From contig JAEYRX010000002.1 of NCBI GenBank assembly GCA_023435225.1, positions 1 through 64,000 on the forward strand: a stretch of 64,000 nt of DNA, given 5' to 3'. Position numbers and translations under genes: made by a program. This DNA comes from Bacillota bacterium. Its GTDB lineage: Bacteria; Bacillota; UBA4882; UBA8346. How positions within the stretch are numbered: position 1 is the first letter of the stretch; each line of letters opens with the position of its first letter. The notes under the pieces were generated by a model, which searched no databases, had not been told where the DNA came from, and saw only the letters and a program-made list of their open reading frames with translations. This document shows positions 15,978 through 25,600 of the stretch, piece after piece.

Positions 15978-16850
15978 TTAAACACTCCGAAATCCTTTTC
16001 CAATAATCTCCGAAGTATTGGTGATTGTGATAAAAGAAGTGGGGTCGATTTCTCGGATGTATTTTCGTAGAGCGACGGCTTGACTTCGGGATACAACGGT
16101 GGTAATTACATGTTTTCTCTCATTGGTAAAGGCGCCGAAAGCTAGATGAATGGTAGCTCCCCGGTGTAAGTTGTCGGTGATATATTTCCGTACCATCTCC
16201 GGTTTTTCGCTGACTATCACCAGTTGCTTACGGAGATTTAAACTCTCGATAACCGAGTCTATCAGGAATGCTTTAAAAATTAATCCTAAAAAGGAATACA
16301 AGCCGATACGGACCCCATAAACGAAACCGGCCGCAACTATAATGGCAAAATCAACTATTAAGAGAGCTTTGCCGATATCAATGGCGGTCATTTTATTTAA
16401 AACTTTGGCCACGATATCTGTGCCGCCGGTGGAGGCATTGAGGTTAAAAGCAATGGCTGAGCCAACCGCCGGTAATAAAATGGATAAAATCAGTTCCAGC
16501 ATAGTATCGTTGGTAAAAGGCGTAGTCATGGGTAATAGTTTTTCTAAAAGCCAAACCATACCTGAAAGCGCAAAACTGGAGTAAACTGTTTTAGATCCGA
16601 AATTAGACCCGATTAACGCATAACCGGCCAGTAAAAGTAAGATGTTGATAATAAGCATTAGCGGTCCGACACTTATCCCAACGGAGAAATGCTGAATAGT
16701 AATAGCCAGGCCACTGACACCGCCGGTGGCAAAGTGGTTGGGGATTTTAAAGAAATGAATACCGGATGCCACTAAAAACAAGCCAAAATTTAGCAATAAG
16801 AATTCGTTTACAGTATTTCGGTTTAATTTCTTAATGGAAAGTATTTGCAT
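15978..16850 (-). CDS. YitT-family membrane protein with DUF2179 domain
   Basis: The protein has 290 residues from the ATG at 16850, chosen because AAAGGAAG precedes it by 6 bases; a longer frame to 16931 lacks a site. Five or six membrane helices (DUF161/YitT) occupy about residues 17-190, with the conserved HFFKIPNHFATGGVSGLAI start and NASTGGTDIVAKVLNK. A cytoplasmic DUF2179 domain at about residues 215-290 reads VRKYITDNLHRGATIHLAFGAFTNERKHVITTVVSRSQ. The family is widespread in Firmicutes and its substrate is unassigned. Confidence 0.9.
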   Translation of the reverse strand: MQILSIKKLNRNTVNEFLLLNFGLFLVASGIHFFKIPNHFATGGVSGLAITIQHFSVGISVGPLMLIINILLLLAGYALIGSNFGSKTVYSSFALSGMVWLLEKLLPMTTPFTNDTMLELILSILLPAVGSAIAFNLNASTGGTDIVAKVLNKMTAIDIGKALLIVDFAIIVAAGFVYGVRIGLYSFLGLIFKAFLIDSVIESLNLRKQLVIVSEKPEMVRKYITDNLHRGATIHLAFGAFTNERKHVITTVVSRSQAVALRKYIREIDPTSFITITNTSEIIGKGFRSV

Positions 16851-16936
16851 TAGTACTTCCTTTGATAATAACGGTCTTTCCAAAAATATTTTAGACACGG
16901 ATTTACCCGGATTAAATACGGATGAAAACAATTTTT

Positions 16937-17471
16937 TTATAAAGTGGATAATGCGACTTTGGCGGCTTTTTTAACTTCACTATTTTTATCTTTCAAAGCT
17001 TTTTGTAATACTGTTCTGACTTCCGGAGTCGAAATTCCTACTTGTCCTAGACTCCTGGCTGCTTCCTAGCAAATTGGCGGATTTGGGTTGCTTTTCAGTG
17101 TTTCCATCAGCGGTTCCAGAACAACAGCCGAGTTGAAAGCGCTGAGGGCCCGGACTATTTTCCAGACCGTTATATTATTATTTTTGTAAGCAATAAAAGC
17201 CTGCAACAAAACTGATAAAGAGCTTTGGTCATTGGTTTTGGCGGTAATTCCACCGATGGCGTCGATAGCTTGTTGCGTTTCAAAACTGTCAGTGGATTCA
17301 ACTTTGATATTTAACGCCGGTAGAGCCGGTTGGCCGATTTTTACCAAAGTTCGGGCTGCCAAATCCCTGACTAGTGGATAGCTTTTCTTGAGAAAATATT
17401 TTTCAGGTAGTTTTCGCTCCTGATTGGCGCCTATTTTACCAAGTAAATCAATTAAAGGGTTTACCGCCGAA
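16937..17471 (-). pseudogene. HEAT-repeat protein remnant, interrupted
   Basis: Read on the minus strand, an open frame runs from the MITE boundary near 17471 through NPLIDLLGKIGANQE...LVRDLAARTLVKIGQPALPALN and further HEAT-like helix pairs. It hits a TAG at 17066 and then continues in the same frame (EAARSLGQVGISTPEVRTVLQKALKDKNSEVKKAAKVALSTL) to a natural stop at 16937. The 5' end is missing where the MITE fragment begins. HEAT repeats mediate protein contacts; no specific partner can be inferred. Confidence 0.7.
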
Positions 17472-17518
17472 TTCTGCGAAGCACAAAATCGTCACTTATT
17501 CAATTAATCAGCGCTTCC
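17472..17518. mobile_element. Right-half MITE fragment, copy 5
   Basis: Forty-seven bases match the right part of the 98-bp element, ending in CGCTTCC followed by TTAG. The left half and the beginning of the HEAT-repeat gene are missing, consistent with a deletion from within the element. The TTA of the flank provides the stop codon of the M23 peptidase gene on the minus strand. Confidence 0.8.
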
Positions 17519-18664
17519 TTAGAGATAATTTAACGGATTTTTTCTCTGACCATATTTCAGAACTTCAAAATGAAGATGAGGACCGGTACTGTTACCAGTG
17601 GAACCGATGGCGCCGATTGTCTGACCGGTTCGGACTCTTTGACCAACTTTAATATAAATCTTTGATAAATGCCCATATCTGGTCTTCAAACCGTTACCAT
17701 GATCGATTAAGATGGATCTACCGTAACCACCGTTCCAGCCGGCCTGAACTACTCTACCATCGGTATAGGCATAGACTCCGTTACCATATCTGGCGGCTAT
17801 ATCGATTCCGTCATGAAACAACCGCCGGCCGGTAATCGGATGGACTCGGAAACCGAAAAGGCTGGATATCCTTTTACCGCTGACTACCCCGTAATTTATC
17901 CGGCCGCCTCTGGAAACGGTTGTCTTGGTGCCAATCCGGACTATGCCATTGACCGGTTCTTTAAGAGTTTTTTCATTTTTTACCTTAAGAGAACTCTGAT
18001 AACCATTGAATAAAGTAATGTTATAACCGACTTCTTTTTTTCCTTCGATACCTTCACGGAGGATTGTTTTCTGATGTTGATAAAGATTACGATCTCTTCT
18101 ATATTCTATCTTAAATGGAATCGACTCAACTACTGTATTTTCAAGTTCGGCGACTACATCCAAAACCGGATCGAAGGGTTTAACCACCAGTTTGTCCCCG
18201 GGGAAAAGTTTATCCGGATCGGTATCCGGGTTTAAGATCTCCAGTTTTTCTACACTAAGCTTATGGGCTTTGGCTAGATCCCAGAAGTTATCGCCCCGTT
18301 TGACTTCAATTATTTCCGCTTCGGATTGAGCGGCATAGATTTTTTCTTTGGCTGTTTTTAAACTTACGATTTCTTTGGGATTAATCCGTATTTCTTCGAT
18401 TTTAACATCTTGGGAAAAAGAAATCTTCTTTATCTTAGCATGCTTATCAATGTTTACTAAGTAATGTTGTTGATATTTATTTAATAATTTTTCTAGGGAG
18501 TCTTTTTTGGAGACGATAACCCACTTTTCACCGTTTACCGTTAATTGATAGGCGGTCTGACGTTGAAGCGCTTCAGCGATAATTTTAATTCCGGGTAATG
18601 ATGCAATCAATATAACCAATATCGCTAGCAGTAGGGTAACTTTTTTTTTGGTCAATTGTGTCAC
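17519..18664 (-). CDS. Cell-wall M23 endopeptidase with LysM and G5 domains
   Basis: The protein has 381 residues. There is an N-terminal signal/anchor helix (about 9-30), a helical region, then a LysM domain (119-162). A G5 domain follows (about 166-248, IEYRRDRNLYQHQKTILREG...). The lysostaphin-type peptidase comes last (about 270-378), with zinc and catalytic residues in HDGID (H284, D288), YGHLS (H332) and HLHFE (H363, H365). It is predicted to hydrolyse peptidoglycan cross-links outside the membrane. This LysM-G5-M23 order is common in spore-forming Firmicutes. The stop codon comes from the flank of a MITE fragment, although NPLNYL is a normal C-terminus for the family. Confidence 0.92.
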   Translation of the reverse strand: MTQLTKKKVTLLLAILVILIASLPGIKIIAEALQRQTAYQLTVNGEKWVIVSKKDSLEKLLNKYQQHYLVNIDKHAKIKKISFSQDVKIEEIRINPKEIVSLKTAKEKIYAAQSEAEIIEVKRGDNFWDLAKAHKLSVEKLEILNPDTDPDKLFPGDKLVVKPFDPVLDVVAELENTVVESIPFKIEYRRDRNLYQHQKTILREGIEGKKEVGYNITLFNGYQSSLKVKNEKTLKEPVNGIVRIGTKTTVSRGGRINYGVVSGKRISSLFGFRVHPITGRRLFHDGIDIAARYGNGVYAYTDGRVVQAGWNGGYGRSILIDHGNGLKTRYGHLSKIYIKVGQRVRTGQTIGAIGSTGNSTGPHLHFEVLKYGQRKNPLNYL

Positions 18665-19077
18665 GCGCCCCTTTTTGAATTATATGGGTGAAATTTTGAA
18701 AGTAATTGTAAATGAAGTCTTGTTGATAAAAACGTAATGCAATAAATATAGTATATGTTTAATTCTAACATAGATGTAGACTATATCTTTGTAGAAAAAT
18801 TTTGAAGATGTCAATGTAAACGGAGATAGAAACGGGGGGGAAGTGGGATAATAATCGATTTTATATCAATTCTAAAGTATATATGTAATTTATTAGTAAT
18901 TATTGGAATCCAATTAGGAGATTAGTTTAACTCAAACTAAGCCCATAAAATGGCATGGTTTTGAAAATCACCTCCGCTTATGGGCGAACTTCAAAAGGTA
19001 ATTACACAAGAAATCAATTTCCAATAGATTAAGCTGACCTTGATGTAAACTGAGAGATGGGGGTACGCTACGGAGCG
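18665..19077. other. Gene-free stretch between two minus-strand genes
   Basis: About 410 bases lie between the M23 peptidase start and the aminotransferase stop. GCCCATAA/TTATGGGC arms (near 18941-18987) and TTTTGAA/TTCAAAA arms interleave here and could form alternative hairpins. No gene is evident. The peptidase promoter should lie near 18670-18780. Confidence 0.4.
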
Positions 19078-20316
19078 TTACCCCACCATCTCACCCAAGC
19101 TCTGTTGCTTATAACCGCTTAAAAACCTTTCCAAACCATCAAGAGCTGCTCCCAACACTTCCACACTAGGTAAGAAAACCACCCGGAAATGGTCGGGATC
19201 GCGCCAGTTGAAACCAGTTCCTTGAACCATCAGTATTCGCTCTTTTATCAGCAGATCCATAATGAATTGTTCATCATTGGTGATATTAAAAAGTTTGGTG
19301 TCTATCTTGGGAAACAGATAAAGCGCCCCTTGGGGTTTAGTGCATGATAAACCCGGAATCTCATTAATGCGCCGGTAAGCAAAATCCCGTTGTTCTCTAA
19401 GCCGCCCACCGGGTCTGGTCAACTCCTTAATACTCTGAAAATTGTTCAAAGCATTTGAAATGGAATACTGAGCCGGAACATTGCTGCAAAGCCGCATTGA
19501 AGTAAGCATATTCAATCCGGCGATATAGTCACGGGCTATTTCTTTTTTACCGCTGACTACCATCCATCCTACCCGGTAACCGGCTATCCGGTGGGACTTT
19601 GAAAGACCGTTCATTGATACGAAAAAGACGTCATCCGATAATGAAGCCAGTGTTGTATGCCGGTTATCATCATATAGAATATTGTCGTAAATTTCGTCGG
19701 CAAAAAGGATTAATCCATGTTCCGCCGCGATATCCACAATTTGTTGCAAGACTTCTTTCGGATATAATGCTCCGGTGGGATTGTTGGGATTAATGATCAC
19801 TATACCCTTTGTTTTAGGTGTGATTTTATTTTTGATATCGCGGATATCCGGAATCCAAGCGGATTGTTCATCACAGATATAGTGAACCGGAGTTCCACCA
19901 GCCAAGTTAGTAGCCGCAGTCCAAAGAGGATAATCGGGAGAGGGAATTAAAACCTCGTCGCCACGGTCCAGCAACCCTTGCATGGAGATCATAATCATCT
20001 CACTGACGCCGTTTCCAATATAAATGTCGTCAATCCCAATGTTCCTGATTCCTTTGTTCCGGCAATTTTCTAAAATCGCTTGTCTAGCTGGTAAGATCCC
20101 TTTGGAGTCGCAGTAACCTTCAGCTTTATACAGATTATGATTAATATCATGGAGAATCTCTTCCGGCGCATCCAAGCCAAAAGGAGCCGGATTTCCGATA
20201 TTCAGCTTTAAAATTTTAATACCTTGCGCTTCCAACCGCTGAGCTTCATCCAGGACCGGCCCCCGGATATCGTAACAAACATTTTCGAGCTTTTGGGATT
20301 TACTAAAAGTACGCAT
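19078..20316 (-). CDS. Class I PLP-dependent aminotransferase (AlaA-like)
   Basis: The protein has 412 residues from the ATG at 20316, which follows AAAAGGAG; an in-frame extension to 20409 lacks a site. It is a fold-type I aminotransferase with LNIGNPAPFG, GNGVSEMI, PDYPLWTA, the NPNNPTGALY motif, the FADEIYDNILYD segment and the PLP lysine in SMNGLSKSHRIAGYRVGWM. R..F near the C-terminus (FRVVFLPS) is the substrate-carboxylate arginine. The pattern is close to AlaA/YfbQ alanine aminotransferases, giving alanine/pyruvate with glutamate/2-oxoglutarate. A divergently named but same-strand MocR regulator lies just upstream. Confidence 0.88.
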   Translation of the reverse strand: MRTFSKSQKLENVCYDIRGPVLDEAQRLEAQGIKILKLNIGNPAPFGLDAPEEILHDINHNLYKAEGYCDSKGILPARQAILENCRNKGIRNIGIDDIYIGNGVSEMIMISMQGLLDRGDEVLIPSPDYPLWTAATNLAGGTPVHYICDEQSAWIPDIRDIKNKITPKTKGIVIINPNNPTGALYPKEVLQQIVDIAAEHGLILFADEIYDNILYDDNRHTTLASLSDDVFFVSMNGLSKSHRIAGYRVGWMVVSGKKEIARDYIAGLNMLTSMRLCSNVPAQYSISNALNNFQSIKELTRPGGRLREQRDFAYRRINEIPGLSCTKPQGALYLFPKIDTKLFNITNDEQFIMDLLIKERILMVQGTGFNWRDPDHFRVVFLPSVEVLGAALDGLERFLSGYKQQSLGEMVG

Positions 20317-20366
20317 AACGATTCTCCTTTTTATTAATTTGAGGTCATTAATACGATGGTTGAGTT

Positions 20367-20418
20367 CCTCCGTGTCTCTGTGGCCTATTATAATTAGCCA
20401 CAGAGGCACGGAGACACA
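20367..20418. repeat. Hairpin of the CCACAGAGACACGGAG repeat family
   Basis: CTCCGTGTCTCTGTGGC and its near complement lie about 10 bases apart in the gap between the regulator and the aminotransferase. A related single unit (CTACAGAGACACAGAG) occurs at 46029-46046. Strings of this type are common between genes in environmental bacteria. Confidence 0.6.
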
Positions 20419-20435
20419 GAGAAAAGATATAAAAA

Positions 20436-21878
20436 CTATTTTATTAAAGATTGAACTACTTCACCGATGATCTTGAACCCTTGTTGCATCTCGGCCGGAC
20501 TGACTCTGGAGATTCCCAGCCGAAAAGTATTAGAGCCGTTGTCGTCTACATAAAAGATGTCGCCGGGGATAAAGAGGACGCCTCTTTTATAACACTCGGC
20601 CAGTACTTCCCGGGCATTGATATCCTCTAATTCAATGAAAATGTGAAGCCCGCCCTCGCCTAGAATTCGTTTACACGGGATGTATTTTTCAGCAAGCTCT
20701 ACCGCTGTCTGGTGGTGCTCCCGGTAAAATTTCCGGGCTTTCTTAAGGTATTTTTCAAATTGCCCTGTTTGTAGATACTCCAATAAAAGAGCCTGATCAA
20801 GGGTGGATGTATGAATATTCAGGCTGCGTTTGACACTTTCCAGCATTGAAATCAGTTCGGAATCACCCATGATCCAGCCCACCCGGATCCCCGGAAACAG
20901 TACTTTGGAAAAACTGCCGAGATAAACGATATTATTGCCGGTTCCGGCCAAAGCCGTCAGCGGGGCCACATGGGAGCCGGTAAACTTGAGTTCTTCGTTA
21001 AAACCGTCTTCCAGCAATGGTATTTTATATCGGGAAAAGCTTTGGTAGATCTTTAACCGGTTTTCCAACGGCATTACAATCCCGGTCGGATTATGATAAG
21101 AAGGTATCAAATAGCCCAATTTATAAGCTCCCAGAGAAAGCTGTTTTTCCAATTCTTCCGGGTCGATACCGGTTTCAGTCATTCGGATGCCGGTAATTTG
21201 TAAACCATTTAATTTCATTATCTTGATGGCGGTATTGTGAGTAGGATTTTCGCAAATAACCCGGTCGCCGGGGTTGGTCAGCGCCAGCAACATCAGGTTG
21301 AAAGCTTCGGTAAAACCATTGGTGATTAAGATATCCTTACCTCCGGTATCGACGCCTTTATTCTTCATATAACCGGTTAGGTATTCGATCAGCAGTTTAT
21401 ATCCTTTGGCATAACCATAATTTAATAGTTTGGATCCATTAATGGAAATTCTATTTAAAAAAGCCCTTTTAAATTCCTCCATTTCAAAAAGGGATTCGTC
21501 GGGTGCGATGCTTTTAAAGGAAATCAAGTCTTTTACCCATTTTAATTCTTTTTTTTCGATATCCAGGTCAATACTTTTATGAGTATACTCGGTAACTAAA
21601 GCCGGCCAATTAAGTTCGGGGCCGGTTTGAGAGTTTGTTTCAACCCTGGCCACGAAAGCGCCTTGGCCTTTGATGGTATAAATAAAACCATCATCTTCAA
21701 GATATTGATATGACTGAATAATTGTATTACGACTTACCTTCAGTATTAGACTGAACTCCCGGGTTGATGGAAGCCGGGAACCGGGTTGAATGGCTCCGTT
21801 TAAGATTAAACCCTTGAGATAGTCTTTTATTTGAAGGTAGGCCGGTTTTTGTTCATTCAGTTGAAAGTCATTATACAT
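20436..21878 (-). CDS. MocR-type (GntR/aminotransferase) transcription regulator
   Basis: The protein has 480 residues. A GntR winged helix spans about residues 10-78 (YLQIKDYLKGLILNGAIQPGSRLPSTREFSLILKVSRNTIIQSYQYLEDDGFI). A fold-type I aminotransferase-like effector domain covers about 110-475, with the PLP lysine context YLGSFSKVLFPGIRVGWI. Such MdcR/PdxR/GabR-like proteins sense PLP or amino compounds rather than catalyse transamination. The start follows GAGGT. It lies 119 bases upstream of the aminotransferase on the same strand, so the pair may be co-transcribed or regulated together. Confidence 0.9.
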   Translation of the reverse strand: MYNDFQLNEQKPAYLQIKDYLKGLILNGAIQPGSRLPSTREFSLILKVSRNTIIQSYQYLEDDGFIYTIKGQGAFVARVETNSQTGPELNWPALVTEYTHKSIDLDIEKKELKWVKDLISFKSIAPDESLFEMEEFKRAFLNRISINGSKLLNYGYAKGYKLLIEYLTGYMKNKGVDTGGKDILITNGFTEAFNLMLLALTNPGDRVICENPTHNTAIKIMKLNGLQITGIRMTETGIDPEELEKQLSLGAYKLGYLIPSYHNPTGIVMPLENRLKIYQSFSRYKIPLLEDGFNEELKFTGSHVAPLTALAGTGNNIVYLGSFSKVLFPGIRVGWIMGDSELISMLESVKRSLNIHTSTLDQALLLEYLQTGQFEKYLKKARKFYREHHQTAVELAEKYIPCKRILGEGGLHIFIELEDINAREVLAECYKRGVLFIPGDIFYVDDNGSNTFRLGISRVSPAEMQQGFKIIGEVVQSLIK

Positions 21879-22118
21879 TATGGTTTTACCTCATTAAGCG
21901 GGTTCATAATTAATCATAATTGTGTCAAATTAACAATCAGGAATTATGAAACTGCTCTTGTTATTTATTTTGCCATAAAAAACAGCTAAAAAAAAGAACC
22001 ACCGTTTGCTAATTTCAGCTTATTCGTGGTTGAGGCATATTTAATAATTCGTTTAAAAGAACGGGAGACCTGCTTGCCGGGTTCCCAAATCTTAGAAAAT
22101 GCTATCGATGCTTGTCAG

Positions 22119-22205
22119 ATAGGATGAAGTAAATTTCTTATCCCCAGTATTTGCATTTCTAAAGCCAAATGCAAATGTATTGAAAAAGTATTTACTTTAT
22201 CCTAT
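22119..22205. repeat. Inverted-repeat element A upstream of the helicase gene
   Basis: The arms ATAGGATGAAGTAAAT (22119-22134) and ATTTACTTTATCCTAT (22190-22205) match at 15 of 16 positions. Inside them lies a perfect 9-bp hairpin, TTTGCATTT/AAATGCAAA. It could be a MITE remnant or an operator-like structure. Confidence 0.55.
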
Positions 22206-22216
22206 TACAGCTGAAA

Positions 22217-22297
22217 TAAGTTAATTTAAATTCATTAATTTGACAATACATTCGGCTTTAGGAATGTTTTGATATGATAGATATTTAAATTAACTTA
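22217..22297. repeat. Inverted-repeat element B upstream of the helicase gene
   Basis: Perfect 15-bp arms, TAAGTTAATTTAAAT (22217-22231) and ATTTAAATTAACTTA (22283-22297), enclose 51 bases. The interior (CAATACATTCGGCTTTAGGAATG) is related in inverted orientation to the interior of element A, so the two elements share ancestry. Confidence 0.6.
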
Positions 22298-22613
22298 TAC
22301 ACCCAGCCTTATTTTCATACTTTCGGGTGCGCAGCGGAAGCTGGCGTGGACGACTATCTAGTCAATATTACTATATCTTTTGTTTTTGCCTATATTTCAT
22401 AATTGAGTTTTAAAATCAGCATGGCCATCATATTTTTATTAAGACATCCATTTATTGTCTATTTTTTCAACAGTTCCTTAATTTGTTTTTGCTTTTAACG
22501 ATTGGAAGAAACCTCAATCTTTTATAGAGGATTAAGCCGGTCGATAGCGAAGAGCATAATAAATTTCCTTGTGATAAAGCAATGAAAATAAGCTTAAAAC
22601 GAGGTATTTTAAG

Positions 22614-25600
22614 ATGTTACATAATGAAATAGGTCGCGAACGTTTAATAAAAGTATACCGCTATCTCCAAGCCTTACATCAGCATAGGAATCCGGTAAAA
22701 CGCCAAATTAATCAAGAACGGTGGGTTTTGTGGTTCCGCGATTTACCCGAACATGCAGCTGTTATCAAAGGAAATCTATGGCCAACCAACGGGCCTGAAA
22801 CTGATACCAACTTTAGCGCCGATGATTTTATTTTAAAAGTACGCCGTCCCAAGTTAACTATGGCGCCGGAACCGCCGGAAGTCTTATTGGAATGGTTGGA
22901 ACCGGGATGGGAAGATCCGGAGTCGGAAGTTAAGGTTAAGGCAACTAAAAGCAGGAGTGAAAATGACCAACCGGTTTTGGAAGAATTCATAACCGATATA
23001 GAACGGATTGATCTCTTAAATAATTGGAATCGGACCCGTAACGAATGGGCTGCGAAAGAACGGCCGGCCCGGAATGCTATGAAGGTTTTTGAGCGTTTTT
23101 ATGACCTCTACGGCTGGCATCAAAAAGAATCGGAACGAATCGAGATCATCATTGGTGACGGTATATTGAGTTGGCAGCGTGAGGATGGCCATATTCATCA
23201 TCCGGTTTTATTGGTTAAGGTACAGTTGGATTTCAATCCGGGCATCCCGGAGTTTATTATCTCCGAGACCGATTCCGAAGTTCAAATCGACTCCGCTTTA
23301 TTCAGAGCGATACCGGATATAGACGGCCGTATGATCGCCGGGTTTCATGCTGAGCTAGGAGGGGGCATGTACCATCCGTTGGGAGGTTCAGTCACTTCCG
23401 AATATTTGAAGCAATTAGTCAACCATTTATCACCAAGGGGTGAATTTCTGGAGAGTTTGTCTCCGGAAAATCAAAGCCGGGAGCCGCGAATCGGAAGATC
23501 TCCGGTACTATTTGTCAGAGACCGTTTCCAGGGGTTCGGGTTAGCAATTGAAGCGATATTGGAAGATTTGAAAGAACGTCCGGAACTTCCCGAACATTTA
23601 TTGAACATTGTCGGAGTAGAATCCGGAGTTGAAAAGGAAGAAATCGAGCCGATTCCTGAAGACTCCTGGTCGGAACCGGAAGATATTTTACTAGGCAAAC
23701 CGGCCAATCCGGAACAGATCTCCATAGCCAGGAGTATTGAGCAGCATCACGGAGTTTTGGTCCAAGGACCGCCCGGCACCGGTAAAACCCATACCATTGC
23801 CAATCTTATCGGGCATTTTTTATCCCAAGGAAAAAGCGTCTTGGTTACCAGTCATACAACCAAAGCTTTAAGGGTTTTAAGGGATCAAGTAGTACCGGAA
23901 CTGCGTCCCCTTTGTGTTAGTGTGCTTGATAGTGATAGCGCCGGGCGGCAGCAGTTGGAGGAATCAATTGAGGGAATTGTTAACCGTTTGAGCACTGCTA
24001 ATCCTACGGACTTAAAAACGAAAGCCACCAATTTGGCCGCTCAAAGGAAAGAGATAATTGAGGCGCTTAAAACAACCCGCCAAGAATTGGTGGAAGCAAG
24101 AAGTACCGAGTACCAGGAGCTGAATATAAGTAGTGAACGTTATATTCCGGCTGAAGCGGCCCGGAAGGTAGCCCGGGAATTCGGGCTTAACGACTGGATC
24201 CCCAAACCGGTTACCGCCGGTAGCATTTTACCATTGTCTGATATTGAATTAAATGAACTTTATCAAACAAATATCAGTCTAACTCCTGAAGATGAAGCCG
24301 AGCTGGCCTATACAATTCCTACCCCGTCCGATTTACTGCAACCTGAAGATTTTAAACGGTTTCTCGATGAAATGCAGGTTTTTTCGAATTTAAAACCGGA
24401 GTTTCGTTCCGAACTATGGGATGAAGCCGAAATAAAATATACTTCCGTTGATCTGGAATCGCTGGCTGCCCGTATAAATAAGGCGGTATCCTATATCTCT
24501 CAAGAGGAGTCCTGGAAGAACGCTGCGCTTTATGCCGGCTATAAGGGTGGGGAGTACCGGCGGCCATGGGATTCGCTAATTGAATTAATTGAAAAAACCA
24601 TGGAGTTTTCCGCTTCATGCAAAGAAAACCTGTTGCACCATCAACCGGAATTAACCGGTTTAGATACTTTAGAGAATCAATTGTTGACAGTTACCAGCAT
24701 TATTAGTGAGTTAGAAAAAGGAGTCAAAACCAAGCTTACTAAGGTTGAAAGGATCATTCATCCAGCTTGGGCTAAATTAATTAAAAATGTCAAGGTGAAA
24801 GGGAAAGAGCCGGTAAATATTGAGCATTTTAGGGCCGTTGCTGATTTATTGCGCTTAAAAATTCTCCGCCGGGAATTATCGGACCGCTGGGATCTCCAAG
24901 TAGCTTCCGGCGGGGCGCCGATTGCCGCCGAGCTTGGTGCAGAACCGGAAACAGCCGCCTGGCAATTTAGCAAGATTATTACTAATTGTTTGGAATGGTA
25001 TCAACAATCCTGGAAGCCATTGGAAGCGGTGTTAAAGAGCTATGGATTTAACTGGGAGTTCTTTTTAGCTGAGTACCCGCCGAACTTAAAACCCTCCGGT
25101 GAAATAATCCGTTTAAAAGAGGCGGCATCCGGTTCTTTACAAACGATTCTGAGGGCTAAAGCTGATTATCTTCATTACGATGAGTTTAACGAGCAGTTTA
25201 AAAAAGTTGAGTATAAGTTAATAAACTTTGGAACAAATTGTTCAAAGGTAGCGGCCGATTTACTGAAAGCGGTTCAATCATTAGATGTTACCGCATATGA
25301 ACTGGCTTTTCAGCAATTATTAGTTTTGAGCAATAAACGGATTAATTGGGAGCGCCGTAATTCATTGCTAAAAATTTTGGAAGATCAAGCTCCAAATTGG
25401 GCAAAGGAGATTCGTTTACGGAAAGGCCTTCACGGTCAGGAAACGGTTCCCGGCAATATCATAGCTGCCTGGCGCTGGCGTCAGCTAAATGACGAACTGG
25501 ATCGACGTGGTCAGGTCTCCTTAATTGAGTTACAACAAAAGATTGAAGGATTAAGCTCCGACTTGCGCAGCGTCACTTCCCAACTAATCGAGGTCAGGGC

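Larger units (their letters stand above)
21879..22613. other. Gene-free stretch between divergent regulator and helicase
   Basis: About 735 bases lie between the divergent starts. Two inverted-repeat elements (22119-22205 and 22217-22297) lie in the middle. No small gene is convincing. The region must hold both promoters; no clear -35/-10 pair with proper spacing was found for the helicase gene. Confidence 0.4.

Noticed and set aside
22240..22278. TTGACA at 22240 with TATGAT at 22273 as promoter of the helicase gene
   Set aside because: The spacing is 27 bases, far outside the usual 16-18, and both hexamers lie within an inverted-repeat element.
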